Notes: generated from the letters alone by a model not told the origin. DNA of 64,000 bases from Melittangium boletus DSM 14713 (GCF_002305855.1 NZ_CP022163.1:4960292-5024291); one strand, 5' to 3'; shown: positions 53,459 through 62,399, numbered from the stretch's first letter. Made by a program: numbers and translations.

Positions 53459-54355
53459 CTACCTCACGTGGAGTTCCCTCGGGAGGGGGGCCTGGAGTTC
53501 CAATCGCTTTCCGGTGAGGGGATGCACGAAACAGAGCCGCTCCGCGTGGAGCAGGTAGCCCGTGTCCCCGAGCAGTCCCGGCTGCTCGGCGCGCGGTATG
53601 CCACCCACGGTGTAGACGGGGTCTCCCTCCAGCGGATACCCGATGAAGGCCAGGTGGATGCGGATCTGCTGGGAGCGGCCCGTCTGGATGTCCACCTCGA
53701 AGAGGGTGCTGGCCGCGCGCCGCTGGAGCACGCGCGCCAGACTCCGGGAGGCCTTTCCGCTGGGGAGCGCCATGGGGACCATGCCCATGCCCGGATGCAC
53801 CGCCTCGCCGATGGGCGCGGTGATGTCGTAGGCGTCCTGGGGGGCCACGCCGCTCGACAGGGCCCGGTAGCGCTTCTCCACCTCGTGCTCGCGCCAGGCT
53901 CGGGACAGCTTCGCCGCGGCGTCGTGCGTGCGCGCGAAGAGCACGAGGCCCGAGGTGCCGCGTCCCAGGCGATGCAGGGGGCTCGCCTCCGGGAAGCGCT
54001 CCCGTACGACATGGAGCAGGGTGTTCACGAGGAAGCCTCCACCCGGCACCGTGGGCAGTCCGCCCGGCTTGTCGACCGCGAGGATCGCCTCGTCCTCGTG
54101 CACGAGCGTGTAGTCGCGCGGCGTCTCCTTCTCCTCCCAGGGCGGCCGGTTCCAGACGAGCAATTGGCCCGGTTTCAGCAACTCCTCGCCCGTCGCGGGG
54201 ATGCCGTCCAACAGGACCTCGCCTCGCGCGAGCCGTTCCCTCCACACCGGCTCGGGAGAGTGCCGGTAGGCGGCGACCAGATAGGAGAGCGTGCTCTGTC
54301 CTCGCGCCCGGGCTCCGAGCTGTTCGCGGTAGGCATAACCCGTATTGAGCGCCAT
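53459..54355 (-). CDS. RluA-like pseudouridine synthase family protein with altered catalytic motif
   Basis: A 298-residue protein from ATG 54355. The RluA-type fold is clear: [65 protein letters not shown], and [11 protein letters not shown]. The catalytic Asp of HRLDxxTSG is replaced by Gly131 (HRLG). A plant and bacterial subgroup with HRLGRGTSG exists as I recall, so it may be a natural variant or a non-catalytic RNA binder. An N-terminal S4-like region (about 25-70) precedes the core. Ancestrally it probably followed phyH by 4 nt; a toxin cassette now separates them. Confidence 0.8.
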   Translation of the reverse strand: MALNTGYAYREQLGARARGQSTLSYLVAAYRHSPEPVWRERLARGEVLLDGIPATGEELLKPGQLLVWNRPPWEEKETPRDYTLVHEDEAILAVDKPGGLPTVPGGGFLVNTLLHVVRERFPEASPLHRLGRGTSGLVLFARTHDAAAKLSRAWREHEVEKRYRALSSGVAPQDAYDITAPIGEAVHPGMGMVPMALPSGKASRSLARVLQRRAASTLFEVDIQTGRSQQIRIHLAFIGYPLEGDPVYTVGGIPRAEQPGLLGDTGYLLHAERLCFVHPLTGKRLELQAPLPRELHVR

Positions 54356-54372
54356 GGGGTTAGCCGCCCTCG
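54345..54372. repeat. 28-bp direct repeat, copy next to the rluA-like gene
   Basis: This copy is identical over 28 bp to 56202-56229. It covers the first bases of the rluA-like gene (minus-strand ATGGCGCTCAA), a 4-nt spacer CCCC, and a copy of the last codons and TAA stop of phyH. Flanking bases differ on both sides. Confidence 0.9.
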
Positions 54373-54461
54373 GATGGAGTTGTCGTCGCCAATAGAAGTG
54401 CCAGGATCTTTCCGTGCTGGTGAGGGTGAGAAGGGTCGAGGTGTGCGTTGGCCAGTGTGTC

Positions 54462-55355
54462 TTACGGCGCGTTGCCAAGGAATCGCCGCTCCCAGCGCCG
54501 CATGTCCTCTGGTGGCAGTGGGGGCTTCGTCTCCTGGTAGAGGTGCGGCTCCAGCATGCGCGCCAGCTGTCGGTAGGCGGGCATGTCTCCCTCTACCTCG
54601 GGCCATTCGCCCAGTTCCACCAGCACCTTGTCTGGCTCCAATTCCCGCACGGAGACGCCGGGCAGGGTCAGCTGCTCACGCAGGCGCGTCACGCCCCCCA
54701 GTTCGCTCAGCAGGGGCTGGCCGTAGAAGTTCAGCCAATAACTGCCCTTGGGTCGTGTGCCCAACTGCTGGGTCACCTCGATGTCGAAGATGTCCAGACC
54801 CGGGTAGCGGAAGCACGAGTCGTGGATCAGCGGGCGGACCCTCTGCATGTCCATGAGGCCGTTGAAAGCGGGACTCACATAGCCGGTGTTGAAGGGCAGT
54901 TCCCGGGCCAACGCGAGCGCGAGCGCTTTCACCCGCGTCGGGCCCTGCTCTTCCATGTACTCCGTGGGCAGCCAGAAGGCCACACCGCTGACCGCATCGG
55001 GCTGGTGGGCGTACTGAGGCTGACCCAGCATCCGTCCTCGGTACTCGACCCGGTAGCCTCCCAATTGGTCGTCGTGTTCCCAGAGTTCGAGCACGCACCC
55101 ATCGGCATCGAGCAATTGCTCCTTGATGTTGCTCATCGCCCAGGCATCGATGAGGAGCGAGTGTCCGTCCGTGCCCGTGTACCGCGTGATTTTGTCGGGT
55201 CCCACCGCCTGTTGGTATTTCTCCCATGCGCGAAGCACGAATTTCCCTACCTCGCGATGGGGGAATTTCATGAAGAACGTCAGGAGAACTCCATCACGCA
55301 AGATATGGAGTCCACCCGGCGAATATCCTTTGAAGCGAGGATAGCGTTGGTTCAT
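54462..55355 (-). CDS. DUF3396 (type VI immunity family) protein, candidate immunity protein
   Basis: A 297-residue protein from ATG 55355, which overlaps the toxin stop as ATGA. The sequence fits the DUF3396/type VI immunity pattern: [20 protein letters not shown] near the start, [13 protein letters not shown] around residue 135, and [13 protein letters not shown] around 170. It has no signal peptide and should act in the cytoplasm. Immunity against the adjacent lipoprotein toxin is inferred from the ATGA coupling and the known role of this family beside toxins. Confidence 0.75.
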   Translation of the reverse strand: MNQRYPRFKGYSPGGLHILRDGVLLTFFMKFPHREVGKFVLRAWEKYQQAVGPDKITRYTGTDGHSLLIDAWAMSNIKEQLLDADGCVLELWEHDDQLGGYRVEYRGRMLGQPQYAHQPDAVSGVAFWLPTEYMEEQGPTRVKALALALARELPFNTGYVSPAFNGLMDMQRVRPLIHDSCFRYPGLDIFDIEVTQQLGTRPKGSYWLNFYGQPLLSELGGVTRLREQLTLPGVSVRELEPDKVLVELGEWPEVEGDMPAYRQLARMLEPHLYQETKPPLPPEDMRRWERRFLGNAP

Positions 55356-56143
55356 CGGATGAGTTCCCACGGAGTCACGCGGATGGCCGAGCCAAAGGCT
55401 TCCTGGTAGACCTCTCCCTGATTCAGGCTTTCGTGACGATGGCCCTTGGGATAGGTGGCCCATCGGGGCCGGTTCGAGCGGAGGCAGGGAAACTTGAAGT
55501 CGTAGACCGCCTGGGGTTTGAGCGGATCACCCGAATGGACGACGACATCGGGCTCCAATGTTCCCACCAGCGTGTGTGCTCGATTCTTATTCAGAAGGTC
55601 GAAGCGCTCTTGTGGACTCACGAGTTCGAGGCGCTTGGTTCCCGGGTCGTAGCGGTAACGCTGTTCCAGGCTGAATCGTCCCGCCAGGAACGCACCCAAT
55701 CGCTCCTCCGCACAGGCCTTGGCGACCTCATGCTTTTCCAGGCCGAGTTGGATGGCCCAGGTGATCGGCACTCCTTGGGGCGTCCTCCTCAACACCTCAT
55801 CACACTGCGCACGGGTCGGCTCACCGCCGAAGTGCTTGTGGTTCACGGTCTCGTGCGCCTTGGCCGCGCAGTTCCGGAGCACTTCCTCGACGTCCGCCCG
55901 CATCTTGGCGGGCAGGACGCCCTCGTCAGAGGTCATCGTTACCGCCGCGACCAGGACGCCCGTGGCCACCGCCATGCCCGACAGGCCGGGCTCGGCCCCA
56001 CAGGATTGAGGCTGGGTGGGGTGCTGCTTCACACAGCAGGAATAGGTGCTGTCGGCGGGGGTGCAGGTCAGGTCCTCGGCCAGACAGCCCGCGCCCGTTC
56101 CCATCACTCCCGCGAGCAAGAGCATGTCCCGCTTGCGCATCAT
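55352..56143 (-). CDS. Lipoprotein toxin with PD-(D/E)xK-type nuclease domain (SitA-like)
   Basis: A 263-residue protein from ATG 56143. An N-terminal signal ends in TGAGC, so Cys20 is the likely lipid anchor. SCCVKQHPTQPQSCGA (35-50) is a Cys pattern I associate with myxobacterial lipoprotein toxins spread by outer membrane exchange. The C-terminal third carries EPDVVVHSG (Asp199) and AVYDFKFPC (Asp215, Lys217), a good PD-(D/E)xK nuclease core, followed by a helix with NQGEVYQEAFG. A longer in-frame start at 56212 (MALK) lies in the duplicated 28-bp repeat and would give an implausibly long basic leader. An AAGGAGG lies 17 nt upstream, further than usual. Confidence 0.7.
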   Translation of the reverse strand: MMRKRDMLLLAGVMGTGAGCLAEDLTCTPADSTYSCCVKQHPTQPQSCGAEPGLSGMAVATGVLVAAVTMTSDEGVLPAKMRADVEEVLRNCAAKAHETVNHKHFGGEPTRAQCDEVLRRTPQGVPITWAIQLGLEKHEVAKACAEERLGAFLAGRFSLEQRYRYDPGTKRLELVSPQERFDLLNKNRAHTLVGTLEPDVVVHSGDPLKPQAVYDFKFPCLRSNRPRWATYPKGHRHESLNQGEVYQEAFGSAIRVTPWELIR

Positions 56144-56201
56144 CCGTTGCGCTCGCGCGCGCCTCCTTACGGCTAGACGAGCGAGGTGGCCTCGTGGAAA
56201 C

Positions 56202-56229
56202 TTGAGCGCCATGGGGTTAGCCGCCCTCG
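56202..56229. repeat. 28-bp direct repeat, copy at the phyH 3' end
   Basis: Identical over 28 bp to 54345-54372. Here it contains the genuine last codons and TAA of phyH, the CCCC spacer and a duplicate of the rluA-like start ATGGCGCTCAA, which now opens a spurious extension of the toxin reading frame. Confidence 0.9.
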
Positions 56230-57029
56230 AAGACGCGGAAGAACTCCCGGGGGGCGCGCTTCTTGCGCAGACAGCGCGTGGCGTCGCTCATGTAGCAGAT
56301 GGAGAAGCCGCGCCGCCGGTGCCCCTCGCGGCTCGGGCCGGAGCGGTGCCAGAGCTGGTTGTGCAGCAGAATCACCTCGCCCGCCTGGACGGGCAGGGGC
56401 ACCGCGCGCTCCTCGGCCCGTTGGGCCAGGAGCTGGTCCTCTGGAATGACGCCGCCCATGGGTCGCGCCAATCCCTGGCGATGACTTCCCGGAATCACCT
56501 CGAGGCAACCTCCGTCCACCGGGGCGTCGTCCAGCGCGGTCCAGATCTGCAGCTCGGGCTCCTGGCTCAGCCCCCAGAGCGTCCCGCCATCCTGGTGCCA
56601 GCGGATGGCGCCGCCCCCCGGCTCCCCCTTGTTGAAGAGGATGGCGCGGTAGAGGACGATGCCGCCCGCGATGCGTGCGCGCGCCACCCGCTCGAACAGG
56701 GGGTTGGAGATCCACGCGAGGAAGCGCTCGTCCTTCTCCAGCCGCTCGATCTTCCGGTACGCGAGCGACGGGCCCCGCCAGCCGAGTCCCGAGTCCTCGT
56801 ACTGTCCCGTCCGGGCATCCATCTGGAAGAAGAGCCCGGGGTCGGTGACGCGCCCGAGCATCAGGTCCTCGGCGCGCTCGCGCAGCGCGGCGAGCCCGTC
56901 ATCCCCGAGCACGCGTCCCAGGGGGGCGTAGCCCTCGGTGTCCAGCCGCGCGAGCGCCGCGCTGAGATCCATCCGCTCGGCACCTGCTCGTAACACCGTC
57001 ACCTCGCACCCCTGGGGGAGCTGGACCAT
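56217..57029 (-). CDS. Phytanoyl-CoA dioxygenase (PhyH) family protein
   Basis: A 270-residue Fe(II)/2-oxoglutarate-type oxygenase. The iron ligands are visible as His145 and Asp147 in RWHQDGG and a distal His in LLHNQLWHRSG (223 or 228), with a 2-oxoglutarate Arg in GHRRRGFS. The substrate is unknown; the family hydroxylates diverse lipids and small molecules. ATG 57029 is one base after the stop of WGR copy 2 (TGAGATG), suggesting coupling; ATG 56972 is an alternative start closer to the conserved domain. Its 3' end lies in the 28-bp repeat that marks the toxin cassette. Confidence 0.82.
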   Translation of the reverse strand: MVQLPQGCEVTVLRAGAERMDLSAALARLDTEGYAPLGRVLGDDGLAALRERAEDLMLGRVTDPGLFFQMDARTGQYEDSGLGWRGPSLAYRKIERLEKDERFLAWISNPLFERVARARIAGGIVLYRAILFNKGEPGGGAIRWHQDGGTLWGLSQEPELQIWTALDDAPVDGGCLEVIPGSHRQGLARPMGGVIPEDQLLAQRAEERAVPLPVQAGEVILLHNQLWHRSGPSREGHRRRGFSICYMSDATRCLRKKRAPREFFRVFEGG

Positions 57030-57030
57030 C

Positions 57031-60000
57031 TCACGCGGGGCGGAGACCTTCCAGGTCCCGGATCAGCTCGGAGAAGAGGATGGGATCCAGGCTGCCAAAG
57101 GGCCGGCCGCCTTCGTTTCTCCAGAAGTTCTCCGTGTTGAGCGCCACGGTGCCGAGGAGCTGCTCGGGGGACTCGGAGAGCATGCCCGTGAAGAGACCCG
57201 GATCGAGGTCGAGGTAGGCCGTCAGGTTGGGGCCCAGGGGCTTCTCCATCCAGCAGGCCACGCCGCCGTCCTGGGGGGCGCCGCGCTGCCAGCCGCGAGC
57301 CTCCAGACCGAGCACCTTGCCCGTGGGCAGTTTGAGGCCCTTCACGCGCTCCAGGCTCTTGCTGTCCTTTTCCTGGGCGCTGGGGGCGTAGGTGGGGCGG
57401 CCGAGCTGGGGGAAGGGCTGGATGAGCTGGTAGTCGGCGAAGAGCTGACCCCAGGTTCCGGCGGTCTTCTCGTCCAGCTCCAGGGCATGGGGCAGACCCA
57501 CGAGGGCGCCCTCGGGCAGGGTGAAGGTGTCGTCGTTCGAGTCCGCGAGCGAGCGGTCCTCGGCGGCGCGGAAGGTGTCCTTCAAGGCGCCCTCGGGGGA
57601 GTAGACGCCCCAGACGAGCCGGCGCACGACGTGGATGAGCAAGGGGTGCTCCACGAAGAATTGCCGGAAGACGTCTGGGCTCCAGCGGCGGCGGGCGCAC
57701 ATGGCCAGCTCCAGACGGAGGATCTGGGTGCCCGCGGCCACCTTGGCGTCCTTCTTGAGGGCCTTCCACTGCTCGGCGGCGGCGGTGGCCTTGTCCGCGT
57801 CGTCCTTCTGCGTGGGCTTGGGCAGGTCCTTGAGCCGGGTGCCGTCCGCGTCCCGGACGAAGGGCTTCAACTGCTCATCGAAACCCACGGTGAAGGTGCG
57901 CGGACCGAAGTCCAGCGTGAGCGAGCCGCTGTCGTCCAAACCGAGGTCGGGCACGAGCCGGTCGGCCAGCTCCTCGCGGGTGAGGCCGCGCGCCTCGGCG
58001 ATCTGCTCGATCTTCTCCTGGGCCTTCTGCTGGAGGCCCTTGAACTTGACCTTCTCGGCGATGCCGTTGAGGTAGATGAGCGTCACGTCGGTGCCGATGG
58101 TGGCGAGGATGTCCAGGCCGGTGACGGCGCGGGCGTGGGCGGCTTCTCCGGGCCACTGGCGGATGAGCGGGGCGAGCTTGCGCGCGGTGTCGTCATCCCC
58201 GAGCAGGCCGAGTGCCTGGAAGGCCCAGTTCTCCTTGCTGGGCGCACCGGCGAGCATCCACGCCTCGAAGAGGGCCCAGGCGAAGCGGGCGAGGCTGGGG
58301 CGGTCGCAGGCGGCCTTCACCTGCTCCAGGCCCGCGTAGGGCTCGTCCAGCGAGGAGAAGGAGAGCATCGTGGCGAGGGCGTCGAGGGCATCCGGAGGCA
58401 GCTTCGCGGAGCGGTCGGCGAGCAGGGGCGGAGGCAGGCTCCGGATGCCGAAGGCCTCGGGCGGCTTGGCGTGTTTGGTGGGGAAGAGGTGAAGGGGATC
58501 GAAGGCGAGGACGCGCGCCACGGCGTCGCGGACCTGGGGCGAGACGCGGGAGGCGATATCCAGCACGGTGGTCTCGTGGCCCTCGGAGGCGAGCAGACGC
58601 AGGGCGGCGCAGGCGGCGTCCTTGGCCTTGCCGGGCTTGCCGAGCGCGGGGACGAGCAGTCCGGCGGTGGCGTGCGCGGGGTGGCGCAGGAGCCAATCGC
58701 GCCCCAGGTGGCGGAACTTCTTGGTGTACTGGAAGGTCTCGGCCATCTGGGGGGCGAGCCCCATGACGGCGACGGGCCCGAGCAGGATGGCACTCTCGCC
58801 CTTGGTCTGCTCGTACAGGTGCAGGAGGCTTGGCAGCGCGTCGAGCCCCAGCCGCGCGACGATGCGGGGCATCCAGTTGGAGCTCCACCCCCAGTTCCAG
58901 TACCTCAGATGCGAGATGTACTGGCGCGCGAGCGCCTCGGGCGCCTGGGCGAAGAAGGCGGGATCGGTGCTGGCTTCGTGCCGGGAGTTCGCTTGCCGTC
59001 CTGCCTGGTAGGTGTCCCGCGCGAAGGCGTGCCATTGCTCGTCGGTGAACTGGCGGAAGCTCCTGACGTCCGGACCCTTGCGTTGCAACCACTCCGCCTG
59101 TTCACCCTCGCGCCACGCGAGGGCGTCGGGGAGTGCCGGGGGCACCACGCCGGTGAGGACGGGCAGGGGCTCGGGCTGGTGGCCCGCCATCCAGGGGGGA
59201 CGGGCGAGCACGGGGGGCAACTGCTCGGGAGTGGCATCGGGGACGTCCGGGCCGGACTGCTCCTGGAGGCGGGCGACGACCTGGAGCGCTTCCTCGGACT
59301 GTCCGGCGAGGAGGGCCGGGAGCGTGGCGGCGTGGCGGCGCACGACGCTGGTGAGCAGGGAGCGCGCGGCGTCGCCTTCCTTGCCCCTCACGCTGGCCTT
59401 GGGCGCGAGCAGCCGCAGCGCGCGGTGGGGCCAGCGCACGGCCGCGTCGAGCAGGGTCCCCATCATCTCCTTGCCGTGCTCGGCGGACTGCTCGATCAGC
59501 AGCGCCATGGCCTCGTCGGAGTTGATGCTCGCGACGAATCCCGCCCAGGCGCGGAGGAAGTCGGAGCCGAGATAGGGGCGTTTGATCACATCCTGGAACA
59601 GGGGCAGGCTCGCGGTGCCCATGCCGTCGAGCATCGAGGGGATGTAGTCGACGTTGTCCTGGGTCAGGTGATGGATCTTGATGAGGGGCGTGAAGAGCGC
59701 CAGCGCGTCGGGCGTGGAGACGGCGCTCAGGAGGACGGGGTGTTCTTTCTCCTGGGTGTAGACCTCGGCCTCGGCGTGGACCCAATCGGTCTCGGTGGGG
59801 AAGAGGAAGGCGGAGGCGGCGCGCTGTTCGCCGGTGCTTCGGAGCGAGGCGGCGGCGTCGCGTGCGGCCTGGTAGCTGGCGTCATCGGTCTGGGTGGCGA
59901 GCAGCGCGCGCAGGCGGGGCAGGCCGTGCAGGTGTCCTTGAGAGAGTCGGCTGTAGCGCGCGGTCCGCTCCTCGGTGTTGACGCCCCGGCGGGCCTTGAA

Positions 60001-60723
60001 GACCAGACCTCCGGCCAGATGCATGTCCAGGGACAGCAGCAGGGCGCGCGTCGTGTGGACGGGGCCTCCGAGCGCGAACAGCAAGTCGATGCCGGGCTCG
60101 CTCCGAGGGGTATGGCCCCAGCCCTCGCGGTAGTTCAGGAAGGTCAGGAGGACGGCGTCCTCCTCGGGCGTTCCGATGGACGGCTCGGCGTTGGCGAGCC
60201 GCGCGGCCACGGCCTGGCTCTCGGCGGTGAGGTTGCCGGGCTCCGAGTCCTGGGAGATGCCTTCGGGGGTGCGCTTCTTGAAGTCCTCGCGCACCAGGGC
60301 CCAGGCCTTCTTCGGGGCCATGAGGGGGCGGACGGGCACGGACACGCCGCCCCGGCGGGGAATCACGCGGCGCAGGAGGTCATCGCTCCAGAAGACGGGC
60401 CCCGAGGTATCGGGGGCGGGAGGCGGGGGCACCGGGATGGGGGCCGCCTCCGGGGCTTTCGGAGCGGAGGCCTTCGGAGCCGCGGGCGCGGGCGCCACCA
60501 CGGTGTTGGAGGGCGCGCTACCGGCCTCCGTGTAGCCCTTCTTCTGCTTCTCGGCGATGAGCTTGTCGTGCTCGGTCTGGGCCTTTGCGTCGGAGGGGAA
60601 GGATTTCTGCTGGGTCTGCCCGTCCGTGCCGATGCGTCCCCAGCGCACGGTGAAGCCGGTGCCCTGGAGATCGATCTCCCAGAACTTCTGGGAGGAGCCA
60701 TCGGTGAACTCGAAGCGACGCAT
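57031..60723 (-). CDS. WGR and DUF4132 domain protein (YehI/MolR-like), copy 2
   Basis: A 1230-residue paralogue of the gene at 42225, with the same plan: WGR domain (1-75, VRWGRIGTDGQ), Pro/Ala linker, HEAT-like middle (about 130-850) and DUF4132 C-terminus. The WGR and especially the DUF4132 parts are very close to copy 1. The segment 57590-58140 matches 42780-43330 with only scattered mismatches, synonymous sites included, whereas the middle has diverged strongly. This copy is followed directly by phyH rather than the MoxR-DUF5682-VWA-SWIM genes. It is divergent from ung. Confidence 0.86.
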   Translation of the reverse strand: MRRFEFTDGSSQKFWEIDLQGTGFTVRWGRIGTDGQTQQKSFPSDAKAQTEHDKLIAEKQKKGYTEAGSAPSNTVVAPAPAAPKASAPKAPEAAPIPVPPPPAPDTSGPVFWSDDLLRRVIPRRGGVSVPVRPLMAPKKAWALVREDFKKRTPEGISQDSEPGNLTAESQAVAARLANAEPSIGTPEEDAVLLTFLNYREGWGHTPRSEPGIDLLFALGGPVHTTRALLLSLDMHLAGGLVFKARRGVNTEERTARYSRLSQGHLHGLPRLRALLATQTDDASYQAARDAAASLRSTGEQRAASAFLFPTETDWVHAEAEVYTQEKEHPVLLSAVSTPDALALFTPLIKIHHLTQDNVDYIPSMLDGMGTASLPLFQDVIKRPYLGSDFLRAWAGFVASINSDEAMALLIEQSAEHGKEMMGTLLDAAVRWPHRALRLLAPKASVRGKEGDAARSLLTSVVRRHAATLPALLAGQSEEALQVVARLQEQSGPDVPDATPEQLPPVLARPPWMAGHQPEPLPVLTGVVPPALPDALAWREGEQAEWLQRKGPDVRSFRQFTDEQWHAFARDTYQAGRQANSRHEASTDPAFFAQAPEALARQYISHLRYWNWGWSSNWMPRIVARLGLDALPSLLHLYEQTKGESAILLGPVAVMGLAPQMAETFQYTKKFRHLGRDWLLRHPAHATAGLLVPALGKPGKAKDAACAALRLLASEGHETTVLDIASRVSPQVRDAVARVLAFDPLHLFPTKHAKPPEAFGIRSLPPPLLADRSAKLPPDALDALATMLSFSSLDEPYAGLEQVKAACDRPSLARFAWALFEAWMLAGAPSKENWAFQALGLLGDDDTARKLAPLIRQWPGEAAHARAVTGLDILATIGTDVTLIYLNGIAEKVKFKGLQQKAQEKIEQIAEARGLTREELADRLVPDLGLDDSGSLTLDFGPRTFTVGFDEQLKPFVRDADGTRLKDLPKPTQKDDADKATAAAEQWKALKKDAKVAAGTQILRLELAMCARRRWSPDVFRQFFVEHPLLIHVVRRLVWGVYSPEGALKDTFRAAEDRSLADSNDDTFTLPEGALVGLPHALELDEKTAGTWGQLFADYQLIQPFPQLGRPTYAPSAQEKDSKSLERVKGLKLPTGKVLGLEARGWQRGAPQDGGVACWMEKPLGPNLTAYLDLDPGLFTGMLSESPEQLLGTVALNTENFWRNEGGRPFGSLDPILFSELIRDLEGLRPA

Positions 60724-60883
60724 GCTTGTCTCCGCGAAAGAAGGGGCGCCACCCTATCGTACCGGGGCCCCCCTTTGCGCCTCCGCTGGGATTCGGACGA
60801 CGTTTGAAGAAACCCTTGCGATCCAACCGCGAAAGTAGGGTAAGAGCCCAGCTCTTCTCGGAATGAGGACAGGTGGAGACACG

Positions 60884-61567
60884 ATGAGCCCGTGGAAGGA
60901 CAAGCTCCCAGAGGGATGGCGCCGGGTACTGCAGGACGCCCTGGCGAACCCGGCGTTCACCCGGTTGCAGGCGTATGTGGAGCAGGAGCGGCAGCGGTAC
61001 ACGGTGTACCCGCCGGAGGAGGACCTGTTCTCGGCCTTGCGGTTGACGCCGTACGAGCAGGTGAAGGTGCTGATCCTGGGGCAGGATCCGTATCACGGGG
61101 CGGGGCAGGCGCATGGGTTGGCGTTCTCGGTGAAGCCGGGAGTCAGGCCGCCGCCCTCGCTGGTGAACATGTTCAAGGAACTGCACGACGACCTGGGCCT
61201 GCCCATTCCCAGGGAGGGCTCGCTGGTGCCCTGGGCCGAGCGGGGCGTGTTGCTGCTCAACGCCGTGCTGACGGTGCGCGAGGCCACGCCCAACTCGCAC
61301 GCGGGGCAGGGCTGGGAGGCCTTCACCGACGCGGTCATCCGGGCGGTGAGCGCGAAGGAGGAGCCCGTCGTCTTCGTGTTGTGGGGGGCCTACGCCCAGA
61401 AGAAGCAGAAGCTCATCGACGCGCGGCGCCACGTGGTGCTCGCGGGCCCCCACCCCTCGCCCCTGTCGGCGTCCCGGGGCTTCTTCGGCAGCAGACCCTT
61501 CAGCCGTGTCAACGCGGAGTTGGAGAAGCGAGGGCGGGAGCCCATCGACTGGCGCCTGCCCGCGTAA
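60884..61567 (+). CDS. ung: Uracil-DNA glycosylase
   Basis: A 227-residue family 1 UDG that excises uracil from DNA. Water-activating motif GQDPYHG has the catalytic Asp68. The uracil-specificity Asn is in VLLLNAVLTV, and the DNA-intercalation loop PHPSPLS lies near the C-terminus with its conserved His. Length is normal for the family. ATG 60884 is chosen over 60863 because GGAG lies 5 nt upstream. It is divergent from WGR copy 2 and probably monocistronic. Confidence 0.95.
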   Translation: MSPWKDKLPEGWRRVLQDALANPAFTRLQAYVEQERQRYTVYPPEEDLFSALRLTPYEQVKVLILGQDPYHGAGQAHGLAFSVKPGVRPPPSLVNMFKELHDDLGLPIPREGSLVPWAERGVLLLNAVLTVREATPNSHAGQGWEAFTDAVIRAVSAKEEPVVFVLWGAYAQKKQKLIDARRHVVLAGPHPSPLSASRGFFGSRPFSRVNAELEKRGREPIDWRLPA

Positions 61568-61613
61568 CGCCCCCCGAGCGCGCCGCCTCGTGACTGGTTA
61601 GAGTCCCGTCACC

Positions 61614-62399
61614 ATGGCGAAGACCGCATCCCGCAAGGCTCCGGCGAGCCGGAAGAAGGCCGTCCCCGCGGTACCCAAGAAGAGCGCTGCTTCCTCTCCC
61701 AAGAAGAAGCCCTCGCCCGCGAAGGCGGTGAAGGCCGCGAAGAAGCGCACGCCCCTGGAGTCCTCGCTGCGTGAGCCGGCCGCTCCGGAGACCTCGGTCT
61801 CGTTCTCCGCCGAGGAGTCCCCGCCCGGCATGAAGGCCCTGCCCGCGGGAGAGCCCCAGGGCGCGGCCTTCCCCTTCGAGATCGACCCCAAGCGCATCGA
61901 GGAAGGCCTCCAGAAGCTGCGCCAGGAGGTGGTCCACTGGGCGAACAAGGGCCGCTACACCAAGGTGCGCTTCAAGTTCCGGGGCAAGCAGTTGCTGCCG
62001 GACCTGCCCATCGCCGCGGTGGCCGCCGCCGAGGGCCTGACCTTCTACTGGGGCGGCATCCTGCGCGCGCTCATCTTCACCGTGGCCGGCGGCAGCCTGC
62101 TCCAGGTGGAACTCGTCAACGACGCGGACAAGCGGGTGCAGGCGGGCAAGGAAGCGCTGCTCAACGGGGACCTGGACGAGGCCCTGGCGCTCTTCCGCGA
62201 GGCGCTGACCATGGACCGGGACAACGCCGGGGCGCACCTCAACGTGGGCGTGGCGCTCAAACTCAAGGGGGAGCGGGAGGCGGCGCTCGCCGCCTTCGAG
62301 CGCGCCAAGGCGCTGGACCCCGAGGGCCCCCTGGGTGCCGAGGCCGAACGGCTCGCCGCGCCGCTGCGTCCCAAGGACACCGTGGCCCAGACGGGGTAG
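61614..62399 (+). CDS. TPR protein with histone H1-like Lys/Ala/Pro-rich N-terminus
   Basis: A 261-residue protein. The first 50 residues are Lys/Ala/Pro-rich (SPKKKPSPAKAVKAAKK), like histone H1 tails and the basic tails of some myxobacterial DNA-binding proteins. A compact middle domain (about 88-165, PFEIDPKRIEEGL, RFKFRGKQLLPDLP) has no family I recognise. The C-terminus (about 175-245) contains two TPR repeats (AGKEALLNGDLDEALALFREAL, AHLNVGVALKLKGEREAALAAFERA). The next gene starts 4 nt after its stop, so they form an operon. Confidence 0.7.
   Translation: MAKTASRKAPASRKKAVPAVPKKSAASSPKKKPSPAKAVKAAKKRTPLESSLREPAAPETSVSFSAEESPPGMKALPAGEPQGAAFPFEIDPKRIEEGLQKLRQEVVHWANKGRYTKVRFKFRGKQLLPDLPIAAVAAAEGLTFYWGGILRALIFTVAGGSLLQVELVNDADKRVQAGKEALLNGDLDEALALFREALTMDRDNAGAHLNVGVALKLKGEREAALAAFERAKALDPEGPLGAEAERLAAPLRPKDTVAQTG

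Larger units (their letters stand above)
54345..56229 (-). other. Toxin/immunity cassette bounded by 28-bp direct repeats (putative insertion)
   Basis: About 1.86 kb of more AT-rich DNA carrying a lipoprotein nuclease-toxin gene and a DUF3396 immunity gene. It is bounded by the two copies of a perfect 28-bp repeat. Collapsing one repeat and the interior would restore phyH TAA, CCCC, ATG of the rluA-like gene, a natural operon junction. No integrase or transposase lies inside. I infer insertion with target duplication or homology-mediated capture; the mechanism is unknown. Confidence 0.6.

Noticed and set aside
55352..56212. Longer start (MALK) for the lipoprotein toxin
   Set aside because: That ATG belongs to the duplicated rluA-like start inside the 28-bp repeat and would put a long basic leader before the signal peptide.
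56938..60807. A 1289-codon plus-strand open frame opposite WGR copy 2
   Set aside because: Same shadow effect; the minus-strand product is a well-formed paralogue of copy 1.
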